Below are positions 17,115 through 26,870 of a stretch of DNA of 27,588 nt, piece after piece. The position numbers and the translations under genes were made by a program. Each line of letters begins with the position of its first letter. The stretch's first letter is position 1. This stretch comes from Chara braunii (Eukaryota > Streptophyta > Charophyceae > Charales > Characeae). The notes under the pieces are model-generated. The model ran no database searches. It had not been told where the DNA came from and saw nothing but the letters and a program-made list of their open reading frames with translations. The DNA is taken from the NCBI GenBank assembly GCA_003427395.1, contig BFEA01000324.1, positions 40,331 to 67,918 on the forward strand. Direction: 5' to 3'.

Positions 17115-18501
17115 ACCTCACGCCCGACGCAACTTCCTGATCGNAGTGGGATGTGGGCCTGGAAGTGCGAGAAGGGGTGTGCCAAGGATTTTTGGGGAAA
17201 GTGGGGGTGGAGTCCCAGGTCGGAATTGAGATCTCCTGTGGCAAAGTTACAGGGGCATAGATGCAAAGAGCTAAGGGGGGCGAGTTACTTCCGGTCTGAT
17301 GGCGGTCGGGGTCGTGTAGCATAAGGCAGATGGCATGCGCGGTGCATTCAAGGTCGTCCGATCCGTCTGTTTTGGTGGCGGCGGTTGGGGGAGAGGCCCG
17401 CCCGGGATGGTTGTGATTCCGATGAGTCGGACCTTCGGGTGCAGACACGCGGCGTCTGTCGTCGCGCGTTTTGGTTAGGCCCCGTAGTTTCAGAGGCTCA
17501 TCGATTGCCGCGTCGCCGACAATTTCCGCAAGGCGTGTGGGGCCAATACGGGGCGATGAAATTCCACGGGACCACTGTGAGTTGGTGATATGGAAGGAGG
17601 AGACGAAAGGGAGGGAAATTGGTAGTGATAACGACGAAGCCGGGGGATATAAAGTATTGTGTGTTATTCGTAGTGGGAAAATCTGGGCACCTCGGATCGT
17701 TGGTTATGGCACAGTGAAACTCCCTGGGGAACAATCGATTCTCGGTTAGGCAGGGGTGTTCCGGGTATCTTTGCCTAATACATTCTCTCACCCAAGGGTC
17801 AAAGTAGTCCGAGTCCCAGGAGCTCGGCATCTTGTCATTGCGGGGTAGTGGAAGTCTTCCGCACACATCTAACTAGCAAGGGGGTTTTCCCGATGTGATA
17901 TCGAAAATTCCTATCCGATTGGGTGCGTGGGGGAAGGAAAATTCCCGCCTACCCAATGTTGGGGGTGTCAGATTCGACAATGGTCGTGAATCGGCACGCG
18001 TGGACACGTGTAGGCTGCGCAGATCAGATCGCGCTTACACGTATCCCCGCGAGGTATTCACTTGTTTCTGGAAAAATGATAGTCTAATTCCTCATGCAAA
18101 ATTGCCATGTGCCGTAAACAACTACCCAATCATCTAATCATTCCATGATCCCTTAAGCAATCATTCCTGAGCATGCGAGGTGTTATCACACATTAGACAT
18201 CACAACAACATCAGAAGAACAGTGGATCAAAGTGATAAGCAATAATGGAAGCAATACTGATGATTATGCAAAGATTTGTACCATGCTTATGAGTATATCA
18301 TAATGGCAAGCGAAGGCAATGACCAGACAAAAGAAAAACAACAGACATAACATTCATTCATCCAGTTATTCGACAGAACATACGATAGCTGAGATCAAGA
18401 TCTATCGCAAGATCAATCGCAAAACAAGGATGGGCTGAAACCGAGACATGGATTCTGCAAACAAAAGAAAACGGGCGAGTCGCCCTGAGCCGAGATCAAA
18501 A

Positions 18502-18509
18502 TTTATATA
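18502..18509 (-). promoter_or_regulatory. Candidate promoter TATA box of the element
   Basis: TATATAAA on the minus strand in the 5' LTR, about 60 bp downstream of the (GA)n tract and shortly before a GGGCGACTCGCCC palindrome. Conserved in the other LTR at 8504-8511. Transcription from here would run leftward through gag and pol. Confidence 0.6.
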
Positions 18510-18566
18510 CAAAAGTAAAGAGGGAGACAAGACAAAGAAAATTGCAAATCCACGTTCATGAACCTC

Positions 18567-18568
<2 letters not shown>

Positions 18569-18635
<67 letters not shown>
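18569..18635. repeat. (CT)n microsatellite in the 5' LTR
   Basis: About 33 CT units, at the same place as in the other LTR. Confidence 0.97.
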
Positions 18636-18637
<2 letters not shown>

Positions 18638-19685
18638 CGATGCGGGCAGTCCGTCGTCACGCACCAACCCACGAAGTCGTCACCCCGCTTAGTCCTCCTG
18701 CCTTTGTCAGGTTCGCCCGCGCACTACAGTCCGTCGTAGCCCCACGCGGTAACCCCGCGCATTCGGCACCAGCTCGCCGGGTCGCCCGACTCCCACTTCA
18801 ACTCACCTCTTACTTCGCTCGTGAGCCGACCCTCACTGATCGCGCTACCCCGAGCTTCCAACAACTGGTTAAGAGAGCTATCTAATCGCACTGGAATTTA
18901 TAGCGCGCATGCAATGCATGCGCGAAGAACACGGAATTGCAAGGACTTAGAAAGGAGATTAGGAGAGGGAGTGCCTACGTTCTGCATGGCCAGACCGAGG
19001 CGTGGGGGACGTAGCCACTCTCCACGCATCGATCCGACCATGCAGGCCGCGGGCTAACTAGGCACAGCAAAAAGGGAAAGAGAGAGCGGGAAAGACGAAG
19101 CTCAAGAAGAAAGATACAGTTACAATGGTGCCCTTCCAAAAGTTACAGTTACTTGCAAGATTAAGGGCGCCGACTAATCAGAGCTCCGTTGCAGCCGCAA
19201 AAAGAAGCGCGCAAGAAAGACAACGCGCGACAAAAGAAATCCCGAATTCCTAAATTCCTAAACTCCTAAACTTGTTGCGAAAAGAACTTTAATAAAACGC
19301 AAATTCCGAAAAGAAAGTTCGAAATTCCGAGAGCCATCAAGGGCTCGACAAGATTCGAAAAAGAAATTCAAAAAGAATCAAGCGAAATTCCCGCGCGACC
19401 TCCACACCTATAACCCGACAACAAAACAAGAAAGAAGCGACGTCAAACATTATTATCTTGCCTTTGTCGGCGCGACAGCCACTCAATCGGCCATCTTGGG
19501 ACTTGCCATGCCCTGAACCCAGCCATCTGAAAAGAAGCGACGAAAGAGAAAAGACGAAAAAGCGAGGACACTGATGCAATTTCCCTTCGATCCCGATCTC
19601 CCGTAATTGGCCCATCCTTCCCATCTCAGGACCCCTCATTGTCATCGCGCAGAAAATCGCGCGGAACAGAAATTGGTTCGTCACA

Positions 19686-19689
19686 GCAT
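19686..19689. repeat. Target-site duplication, right copy
   Basis: GCAT after the terminal TCACA of the right LTR, matching 7138-7141. Confidence 0.8.
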
Positions 19690-20219
19690 CAGCAGACTAC
19701 TAGAGAGACCGGATTGGTGACATTTGGTCCAGACTCAACATTGGGCTTCAGGCATTTGACGAGGGTTATTTCAACTTATCTGGGACTTGTAACGAAGACT
19801 GGGTGTTGACGACATTTCCATCTCCCCCCTCTTCTTCGTCTGATTCCCTCCTCTTTGTCTGTGCATGATCTGGACGTGCCGCATCTTCCTGTGTGTAGCA
19901 CCAGGCCCCTTCACACATTGTGATAAGGATGATGTATGTTTGATCTGCATGGCGACATTGATTGGGCTAGTCATTGGTATTCTAGCATTCTGCTACGCTG
20001 TCTTGTACTTCGTGAGGGAGGTCAGTCCCGGTCAGGTCAGGACTTATATCTAAGTCTTCCCCTGCGCTATAAAGCTCCATTTTTTTATGTATCAGGATGT
20101 ACCCTGCTCGTTGAGATTCTACTAGCACTGCATTGTCCATTCAGTCCTTTTCATCAGATTGCGGATCCTCGGTTATATATGTAGATCGCCCAACTGGGCA
20201 TCTAACAATACTTAGCGAA
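19690..20219. other. No gene seen
   Basis: Right flank of the retrotransposon. Short plus-strand frames near 19865-20184 include a hydrophobic stretch (LIGLVIGILAFCYAVLYF) but have no family features, and nothing supports translation. Confidence 0.4.
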
Positions 20220-20525
20220 GGCTCTTTCTATCTTTGAAGGGGTCTTAACGGCCTGCCCCTTTTGAGACACAAATACTAGGTCATACCGTCCTCTGCTGGA
20301 TGTTGCTTGCTTGTGATAATTGTAGAATGCACTAGCACAAAAGCAAAATCATAAGGGTCTGCCAGCTTCTGAAGATTGTACTTCTTCAGAAGGACTATCC
20401 TCCCCCAAGGCAGTTTGTACTTTCATAGTCTTCTTCATCCAGTCAAACTGGGGTTATGCAACCTTTTCTCAAGTAGTACATCCCTAGGATCATATCTAAT
20501 GGAACTTCGTCGCTGATCAGGAAGC
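20220..20525 (-). pseudogene. Possible retroelement protease-region relic
   Basis: On the minus strand LISDEVPLDMILGMYYLRKG resembles the ILGMxWL stretch at the end of Ty3/gypsy proteases. Stops follow, then a short open piece (YDLVFVSQKGQAVKTPSK). The match is short and no Asp-Ser-Gly is seen upstream, so this is a weak call. Confidence 0.25.
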
Positions 20526-21126
20526 GCAACCGGTGGCTTAAACCGCCACTACCGCCACATTTTTAGCCCGTTAATGCGGTGGATGAATTGGTGTGCCGTG
20601 CGGGTCGATATGCATTTGCATCAGAGGGGGCCCAGAGGGGGCCTAAGACCCCCTGGGGTACTGGTGGGGCTTAGAGTCCCTCCTCCGTAAGAGAAGGTGC
20701 ACACTACATGCTGGATATAATCCTTGATGCAGTATCTTCTGTGTGTTGGCTTAGGGAGATAATACAAGTCTCCTTAGCCGCTTCACCTGCTGCCCTAAGC
20801 GCAGCCTATCTATACAAGCACGGCTGATATAGATGTGAGCAGAGCCAATGTTCGCTACATCCTCCTCCGGTACAATCGACTCTTCTTTAGGACCGTCTGC
20901 CATATAGTCACCCAGGAAGCCATTGGATATTTTTTAGACCATTCTAGTTTGAGCTCCTCTCTAAGGACCCAATCAACTCTGAGAGGTTGAGGGAGTATGT
21001 AACCCGGCCGGGATATCTCCAACCGGCTCAGACATTGTATAAGCGACTACAACTTCTATTGACTCATTTTGCTTCCCTGTTGGGAACTAGGCTTGAACCT
21101 ATTGGGACAGTGAGCCTTGATGCGGC
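20526..21126. other. No gene seen; short GC-rich hairpins
   Basis: GTGGC and GCCAC pair around a short loop near 20533-20548. A bulged stem is possible between CCCAGAGGGGG and CCCCCTGGGG at about 20629-20659. I find no conserved RNA signature for either. Confidence 0.4.
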
Positions 21127-21224
21127 CTAATTGTCAACAACGCATGCAGACCCCTCCCCAATGCCTGTCTGTGGCGTAATTCGCAACATCGCATGCGGAC
21201 CCCCTCCTCTCCAATGCCTCTCGG
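21127..21224. repeat. Two diverged tandem units of about 49 bp
   Basis: Both units contain TAATT, CAACA, CGCATGC, GGACCCC or AGACCCC, and CCAATGCCT in the same order (starts near 21127 and 21176). Small indels separate them. Confidence 0.7.
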
Positions 21225-22200
21225 CTCTTCTCTCAAGCTTCTCCTTGATTGGTGGTGGTCCTCAGCAATCTCACCGCTACCTTGACCCTTGGCTGGCCCT
21301 TCCGTTGTGTCAGCCTCCTTAGCCCTTGAGATGGTGAGATGGATGCAACTCCTCCCTCCTGAGCAGGCTCCTCGCCGTCCGCCTGCTCTGCGTGGTCCTC
21401 CAGGACCGAAAGATCGTCAACCTCCTCCTGATTACCTACCCTTTGAATCTACAAAGAGGAGGTGCTCCTTCTTCCTCTAATCCTGGGGCAGCTTCTTCTT
21501 CCGTCCCCCTTGCATGCTAACATTGTTCAGCTTAGTGTCTTACCACCTTGCTAAGCGAGGTGATGTTGATCCTAGAGGTTGCGCAGATTCTCATTTTTCT
21601 TTTCACCCATGAACACTGCTGGCTGTACCGTAGATGTCTTCGCAAAGACTGGGGGCTGTGCCCCACCTACAAGGCCTGTAGATGAGGATGCCTGTGCCTA
21701 CACACTGCAGCTGCGGACACCGGGAATGAAATAGACTACAGCTGGGTCTGAGAAGGACCCACACCTGTGCCGCTGTGTGGTTTGATACCGAACTGGGGAA
21801 CAGACATCCCGGAAACGGGGGGGGCGGACTCATTTTAGGTGGCCCTATAGGTCAGGACGTAATGACTGTTGTGCTGGAGGGAGCTGGAGTTCCCGCCTCT
21901 AGCCTGTCCAGGGTGGACTGAATGGAGTCGCTCTTGCTTTCCACAGTGTGCATTGCCTCGTGCAGGCCCAACACTTTCTGTTTCAGTGCCTTTTTTTCTG
22001 TGGGACGCAAACTACTCTCATCCGTTCCCTCGAAAGCCTCCTTGTCTGCCTATTAACGAGCCCTGAGCACTCTCTCCTGAGGTCTGCGCTGCCATTGCTG
22101 CTAAGACCCGCCCTGCCGTTGCTGCCACAATGCTAGCTGCAGCGATCCTCCTAGCGGCAGGCTCTCCCCTAAGCCTCCTCTCATCTGCTGGACTGAACTC
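21225..22200. other. No gene seen
   Basis: Short Pro/Leu-rich frames on both strands without recognisable domains. A CGCTGCC/GCCGTTGCTGC-rich stretch at 22085-22125 has two near-identical short repeats. Confidence 0.4.
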
Positions 22201-22343
22201 CTACTGTCCTCGCCCGAATAGAACGCCCGGTCGTTATAGCCGTATTTGGTGCAACTTTCAGTCTGCATACAGCGATAATGACCGGGTGTTCAGTCTGCAT
22301 ACAGCGATAATGACTGGGTGTTCTATTCGGGTGAAGACGGTAG
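22201..22343. repeat. Fold-back element, copy B, relative of 1646-1792
   Basis: The left arm (22201-22246) and right arm (22298-22343) pair, with CCCGAATAGAACGCCCGGTC against GACTGGGTGTTCTATTCGGG. Both the arm core (ATTCGGG, GAAGRCGGTAG, ATACAGC.ATAATGAC) and the loop CTTTCAGTCT recur in the copy at 1646-1792. A 32-bp segment of loop plus right arm is tandemly duplicated (22259-22290 and 22291-22322). Confidence 0.85.
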
Positions 22344-22381
22344 TCAGACGTCTGTCATCCTCCTCCTCACCACTACTCCCT

Positions 22382-22535
22382 GCATTGCTCATGCAAACAG
22401 AAACAACTAATCCCTATGCATTAGTATGCAAACAGAAACAAGTAATTCTACACTTGAACAGCCTATAGTCTGTCTACGGCATTGCTCATGCAAACAGAAA
22501 CAACTAATCCCTATGCATTAGTATGCAAGCAGAAA
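22382..22535. repeat. Direct repeat of about 55 bp at 97-bp distance
   Basis: GCATTGCTCATGCAAACAGA and the following AACTAATCCCTATGCATTAG recur at 22382 and 22479 with almost no differences. A shorter third GCAAACAGAAACAAGTAA is internal. Confidence 0.9.
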
Positions 22536-22574
22536 TTGACTGGCCGGACATAAATAAAATAAACAACATTACCA

Positions 22575-22663
22575 ATGCCTTTCTCGGCCTTTTGGCTAAA
22601 AATAGACCGTGTAGTTTCTGTTCTGATGATTTAATATCTGTTCCGTGGTCCATCGGACCACTT
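22575..22663 (+). pseudogene. U2: Truncated U2 snRNA retrocopy
   Basis: CCTTTCTCGGCCTTTTGGCT and the following GTGTAG-TTCTGTTCT, TTTAATATCTG and GTGGTCCATCGG are unmistakable U2 snRNA. The branch-site recognition sequence reads GTAGTT instead of GTAGTA. The copy stops after stem II, with no Sm site or 3' stem-loops, and passes into A10. A 7-bp AACATTA lies before (22565-22571) and after (22672-22678). No plant snRNA upstream element is visible, so this is a processed pseudogene. Confidence 0.9.
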
Positions 22664-22703
22664 AAAAAAAAAACATTATGAGCAAAAAAAAAACATTATG
22701 AGC
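22664..22703. repeat. Poly(A) tail of the U2 retrocopy, duplicated as two 20-bp units
   Basis: A run of ten A plus CATTATGAGC occurs twice in tandem. The first is the tail of the retrocopy together with the flanking duplication; the second duplicates it. Confidence 0.85.
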
Positions 22704-23256
22704 CTATATGAGGACAATACTTTACAAGCTCTAGCCCAACGGCGGTACAGGAACGTCCAGGTCTTTGACAAATGACATCTTCACCTGCTATGCACTGCAT
22801 GCACCGAACCAACCAAATGTGCTGGAACCAAGTGGCAAGAACCTACGAACCTGCTCTCTGATACCAAATTGCAAGCAGATCAGCTATGCGAACAGCAATT
22901 AACCAACAGATTGCAACGGCTCGGAGAAGACCAGTTATCATTGAGTCTAACTAAAAGCAGAAATCAAAGTAAAAGATCCCCGAATAGGAACAACCACAGC
23001 GTTTAAGTCTCTTGATAATGGAAAAGCCCTCCCGACGCCTCCAATCACCGATGCAACAATGATGTAGCAATCCTACTGGCGGCTATCCGCCTGTTCTACC
23101 GACAGACAGCTCTTATATCAACCTATAACCTGCTCATGCTACAGCAGGTTCTGCATGTCATCAGCCCAATGCCGCTTCAAGACTCTTATTGAACAGCCTA
23201 CCTTCATTGACACCAGGTATGTTCCTCGTCAAACTGCCTTCATCTCCCTTCTCCTT
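22704..23256. other. No gene seen
   Basis: No open frame with recognisable content. GGTGGCTATCCGCC-like fragments and an imperfect CTGCTCATGCTACAGCAGGT near 23130 are the only local structures. Confidence 0.4.
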
Positions 23257-23812
23257 CCAGGACCTCCGCTACTCCACGACCACTCGGCTGTGGTGAGTGC
23301 GGCTGGGCTATGGCTGCCTCACCCTCTGTTTCTCTCTCGCAGCCACCGCGGAGCTTCCTCCTCGGGCATAGCGCCTGCCTGCCGCTGCGGCAGCACAGCC
23401 ACATTGTCACAACATGCCCTAATGTGTTGGAGGCTGCGCCCTCCAGCCTTTTCAGTCATTGTGTTAATGCAGCGGCACTGCTGAAGTCCCAGTTGGTTGA
23501 AGATGCTGCTCGCGCTGGGCCTGGGCACAGCGTCCAGAAGGGGCCCAGGGGGCAGGCAACTGGGACTGGGTGCAGCCAGGCCAGAGGCTGCTCAGTGTCT
23601 CCAGCCAGTACACAAGGCTGGCGGGCGCAGCGTCCAACACATTCGGGCATTGTACCAATGCTCAGCACTGCTGGAGCGGCAGCTGAGCACTTTGCCTGAG
23701 GAGGAAGCTGCGTGGTGGCAGCGAGAGAGAAGAAGGGGTTGAGGCACCCATAGCCAAGCTGCGCTAGCCATATCCAAGTGGTGGTGTGGCGGAGGAGTAG
23801 CGGACGTCCTGG
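23257..23812. repeat. 556-bp fold-back with arms of about 250 bp
   Basis: The outer ends CCAGGACCTCCGCTACTCC (23257-23275) and, reversed, CCAGGACGTCCGCTACTCC (ending 23812) pair. Inward, GGCTATGG, CTGCCTCA, CTCTCTCGC.GCCACC, CAGCTTCCTCCTC-like, GAATGTGTTGGA.GCTGCGCCC and CAGTCCCAGTTG-like blocks all recur in inverted order, ending in a GC-rich tip with GCCTGGGC and GGGCCCAGG. Mismatches and small indels are scattered. Reading frames on both strands are mirror images of one another and probably not genes. A MITE or an inverted-duplication hairpin locus is most likely. Confidence 0.85.
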
Positions 23813-24177
23813 ATCCTCGCGTTGGCATGTTTTCCTCACTTTCCTAGTGCACCCATATGTTCATACTGTCCTGTTGTCATATGCGTCTTTGAAATACATT
23901 GTCCTCTCTCCTTGAATCACATTTTTTGGTATATGAGCATACTGATTGTACTGCTATTTTTGTTTTTTTTTCCTCGCATACGCCTCTCTCCTGGAATGGC
24001 ATTGTCTCCTTGTGTTGACAAGTCTTTGGCAATCTTTCTTGTGTTTTTTCTTTCTCTGTGCATGTCTGCTCCTTACTTTGCACCCCCTCTGATTTCCCTC
24101 GATCTTGATGTGTCTTTGTCTGTCTATTTCATTTCCCCCCGACCCCCCGCTGGTCCATTCCGTGTCTATTCGTGAGT

Positions 24178-24178
<1 letters not shown>
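23813..24178. other. No gene seen; T/C-rich stretch
   Basis: AT-rich sequence with several T runs and a long Leu/Phe-rich plus-strand frame that has no motif. It leads into the microsatellite. Confidence 0.45.

Positions 24179-24248
<70 letters not shown>
24179..24248. repeat. Compound (TC)n(AC)n microsatellite
   Basis: About 20 TC units pass directly into about 15 CA units. A similar compound tract, (CA)n then (GA)n, lies just before the RING gene at 25421. Confidence 0.97.
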
Positions 24249-24249
<1 letters not shown>

Positions 24250-24838
24250 TGCTTTCTCGCGTTCCTTTGTATCAGAGACTGGTTTGTGCCACTCTACCTC
24301 CTGGTGCTGCTGCCCCTTGCTTTCATTTTGCCCCTTGGCTTTATTCATTTTCTTTGCCCTCTTTCTTGGCCTCGCCTTCCCTCAAGTCATTGAAAGTCGT
24401 TGACGAGTCGTTGGACGGTTCCAGATCGGATCTAACACAATATGGTGTATGTGCAGTCATCGCCGGAGATGCGGATTCGACAGTCAACCTAGCGGAGACT
24501 CGTCTGCCTTGTCAGTCTCGCGGCCACTCCGTACATCTGAACCGTTGGATAGACTGTCTATCAGCTGCGCACACACACACTCACACAAATAATGCCCCTG
24601 ACGGTCTGACCTGAATTGGGCCGGATATTAGTACCATGCGGCGTATGGGTCACTGCAAGCTGGAAAGGTACCAGACAACAAACTCGCTGGGATAAATGGA
24701 AATTCCATTCGTGAGTGGATTGGGATCTGGAGCAGAGCACAGTCATCTCATACTCTGCACGCAGAAGGTGAGAGAGGCAGCAGGGAGGGGACTTGAGATA
24801 ACATAAAAAAAAAATAAAAAAAAATCTGTCAGGAAATA
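24249..24838. other. No gene seen
   Basis: Contains a short CA run (24570-24588) and A runs (24805-24824). No protein or RNA gene recognised. Confidence 0.4.
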
Positions 24839-24932
24839 ACATAAAAGACATCTGACCCGACAGCGCAGATGTGCTGTTGACGACAACATAAAAGACATCT
24901 GATCGGACAGCACAGTTGCGCTTTTGACGACA
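24839..24932. repeat. Two tandem 47-bp units
   Basis: Each starts ACATAAAAGACATCTGA and ends TTGACGACA (24839-24885 and 24886-24932), with several substitutions between. An A-rich tract with another AACATAAAA lies just before. Confidence 0.85.
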
Positions 24933-25419
24933 ATTGGCTGTGGCAGTCTATCAAGAGAGAGCGGAGCAGCTGAAAGAGACAGGAGCAGCGGACAGAGAGA
25001 GATTGGGATTGGGCTTGTTAGGCAGTGCAGATTATGAAGAGAGAGGAGCACCTGACGGAGAGAGAGAGGTTGGTATCGGGCCCAGGCTTTCAAATCGATG
25101 CTGGAAGTACTCTTTCAAGCCGTTGTCATGGTGTTGTCACATCTGATTTCAGAATAGCTTATTTCCATCTTGTCCTCTCGGGCTGATCACTGACTTGGGC
25201 TCACGGATGTGCATTGCGTACTTGGTTCTGTATTCTTGCTTCGGTGCATCGGTTGCTGATTGTGATTTTACGTGACAGAGTCTGTGTATCTTTTGTGCAA
25301 GGGGCAGCAGCGAATCTGTGAGGCAGACTGGTGGATCTGTGAGTTCATGTGTATGTGTCTGTGGATATACTAGTCTGAAAGATTGGTTACGTGCTCATCT
25401 GAAGGCGAGAGAGCTACAG

Positions 25420-25420
<1 letters not shown>
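24933..25420. promoter_or_regulatory. Upstream region of the RING gene, promoter not resolved
   Basis: Purine-rich GAGAGAG patches at 24953-25065, then mixed sequence. No convincing TATA box, and no certain splice junction, so I cannot place the transcription start or say whether an upstream exon exists. The coding frame is open upstream of the chosen ATG to about 25318. Confidence 0.3.

Positions 25421-25479
<59 letters not shown>
25421..25479. repeat. Compound (CA)n(GA)n microsatellite abutting the RING gene start
   Basis: About 15 CA units and about 13 GA units end one base before the ATG at 25480. Unit-number changes would alter the 5' leader rather than the protein, if that ATG is used. 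Confidence 0.95.
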
Positions 25480-25482
<3 letters not shown>

Positions 25483-26340
25483 GGTGTGAGTACAGACTTG
25501 GTGGTGAACCGGGACCGTCTGCCAGCAGACATATTTTGCCCTATCTGTGATGACATGATCGATCAGAATGATGCAATGGTCACACCGTGCGGCCACTTGT
25601 TCTGCGGGAGCTGCATTTCTACTTATGTAGCATCTCGCCAGCAATGTCCACAAGACCGTTCCAGGGTCACAACATCGCAGCTGCTGCATATCAAAACCCA
25701 TAGCGTCTTTCTGTACCGTCTGTTGGGTCGCTCTCTGGTGAAATGCGTAAACCATGTGCAGGGGTGCACCTGGCAGGGCGAGCATTCGGATTCCGCAGCG
25801 CACTTGAAGACGTGTGGGGCAGTGAAGGTCAAGTGCAGCCGATGTGGCGACGAGAGCATTTTTCGCAGAGATTATGACCACCACCGTGGCCGGTGCGGGG
25901 CACCTTGTTCGAACTGTGGTGTGTTAAGCAAAGAGAACGCAAAGCTCCGAGCAGATCTGGAAGCGAAGACTGCCCAGCTTTCCCTGGCCATAACACGGGC
26001 GGATAAAGCGGAAAAGGCCTGCCAAAGCAAATCTGCCAGCTCCGGTTCAGGCTCTTCGTCTGCTCCGTTTATCAGTCTGGACTATCGATACACCCAAGTG
26101 CACGCCGCACTAGTCGGCAGATTTATAGCTTATCACTCGCACTCACTCCCTGCTCACATAAGTCGTGAGCGGCTCTTCACTTGTGTCAAGTACATTGCCG
26201 ACCAGTTCCTGCGCGATCCGGACATGGCCAACAAAAATGATGTGCGGTTTCTACTTGCAGCGTGCTCGTCCGCCGACTGGTTTACGGCCAACCAGCACGA
26301 TCGCATTGAAATCCTTCTACACTGCGTCCATGTACGGTGA
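25480..26340 (+). CDS. RING and TRAF-type zinc-finger protein, probable E3 ubiquitin ligase
   Basis: 286 residues. The RING finger uses C20, C23, C37, H39, C42, C45, C56 and D59 (C3HC3D), the variant of NRDP1/TRAF-like ligases, which recruit ubiquitin-loaded E2 enzymes. TRAF-type fingers follow: C89-x6-C96-x11-H108-x3-C112, then C119, C122, H134, C139 and a CSNC pair. A helical, probably coiled-coil stretch (KENAKLRADLEAKTAQL, about 150-185), a Ser/Gly linker and a C-terminal region of about 85 residues (FTCVKYIADQFLRD, DRIEILLHCVHVR) with no known family complete it. I chose the ATG at 25480 because an upstream in-frame start would translate a dinucleotide repeat, and its context (GAGGATGG) is good. 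No intron is needed. Substrate and location are unknown. Confidence 0.82.
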
Positions 26341-26423
26341 AGAGGTTCGCCGATCATTCTTTTTTGCATGTGTTCTTCAACCTTTGTTGCTGGCTTGCGT
26401 TTTCACATTCCAAGGATCGGAAT

Positions 26424-26630
26424 CACCTGCGTCAAGTACATTGCTGCTCAGATCCTGTGCGATCTGGATTCTACTTTCAGCATGCTCATCCGCCGACTGG
26501 TTACGACCAACCAGCGCGATCGCGACGAAATCCTTCTACACTGCATCCATGTACGATGAAGAGGTCCGTCGATCATTCTTTCGCATGTGTTCTTCAACCT
26601 TTGTTGCTGGCTTGTATGAGGATCGGAATC
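26424..26630 (+). pseudogene. Duplicated, shortened copy of the RING gene 3' end
   Basis: CGTCAAGTACATTGC, CGACTGGTT, CCAACCAGC.CGATCGC, GAAATCCTTCTACACTGC and the 3' flank (GATCATTCTTT, CATGTGTTCTTCAACC) repeat 26178-26411 in order at 246 then about 217 bp distance. The copy has lost about 30 bp internally. A frame 26368-26559 still encodes TCVKYIAAQILCDLD and DEILLHCIHVR, ending like the parent. GGATCGGAATCA recurs at 26620, perhaps the start of a third unit. It has no RING and is probably non-functional, or an alternative last exon. Confidence 0.75.
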
Positions 26631-26689
26631 ATCAGATCGGATACAGAACAAAGAAAGTGGAAAAGTGAAGACCAAATCATGGTGCTTGG

Positions 26690-26870
26690 TTCGAACTGAC
26701 AACATTATGCGTCACCCAGTTATGGAGGGTACGTACTGACAACAATCTAGGGGCTGCTAAGACCCTGTGAAGGCCCACCCAGTTATGATGCTTGGGGTTA
26801 AAGCCCACCCAATTATGGTGCATGGAGTTACGGCTCCAAACCCAATTGTGATGCTTTAGGGTCAGGCTGG
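26690..26870. repeat. Degenerate tandem repeat, unit about 31-33 bp
   Basis: CACCCAGTTATGGAGG, CCCACCCAGTTATGATGC, CCCACCCAATTATGGTGC and AAACCCAATTGTGATGC follow each other, each with a GGGTTA/GGAGTTA-like second half. Confidence 0.75.

Larger units (their letters stand above)
7142..19685 (-). mobile_element. Ty3/gypsy LTR retrotransposon, about 12.5 kb, inactivated
   Basis: Two direct repeats of about 2.55 kb (7142-9679 and 17112-19685) flank a minus-strand interior. The outer ends are TGTGA and TCACA, bounded by a 4-bp GCAT duplication. Domain order is gag knuckle, protease, RT, RNase H, PHD finger, integrase, acidic ORF. RT before integrase places it in Ty3/gypsy (Metaviridae). No domain is intact: frameshifts or stops interrupt every part of pol and the RT active site is altered. 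LTRs differ by about 9 per cent in one 215-bp stretch compared by eye (less elsewhere), so the insertion is not recent. It is a dead copy. Confidence 0.97.
17112..19685 (-). repeat. 5' LTR (right copy) of the retrotransposon
   Basis: Aligns with 7150-9679. Its inner end lacks the terminal TGTGACAT present in the other LTR and runs directly into the primer-binding site. Its outer end ...TCACA is intact at 19685. It contains one ambiguous base (N at 17144), the same (CT)n tract at about 18569-18635, and a TATA box at 18502-18509. Confidence 0.97.

Noticed and set aside
22575-22663. Functional U2 snRNA gene
   Set aside because: It lacks the 3' half and Sm site, has a changed branch-site recognition sequence and no plant snRNA upstream element.
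23310-23839. Frames of 127-129 codons on both strands
   Set aside because: They lie in the arms of the long fold-back and mirror each other; no family resemblance.
26670-26700. B-box-like GGTTCGAACTG as a tRNA or SINE
   Set aside because: No A box at the right distance and no stems.
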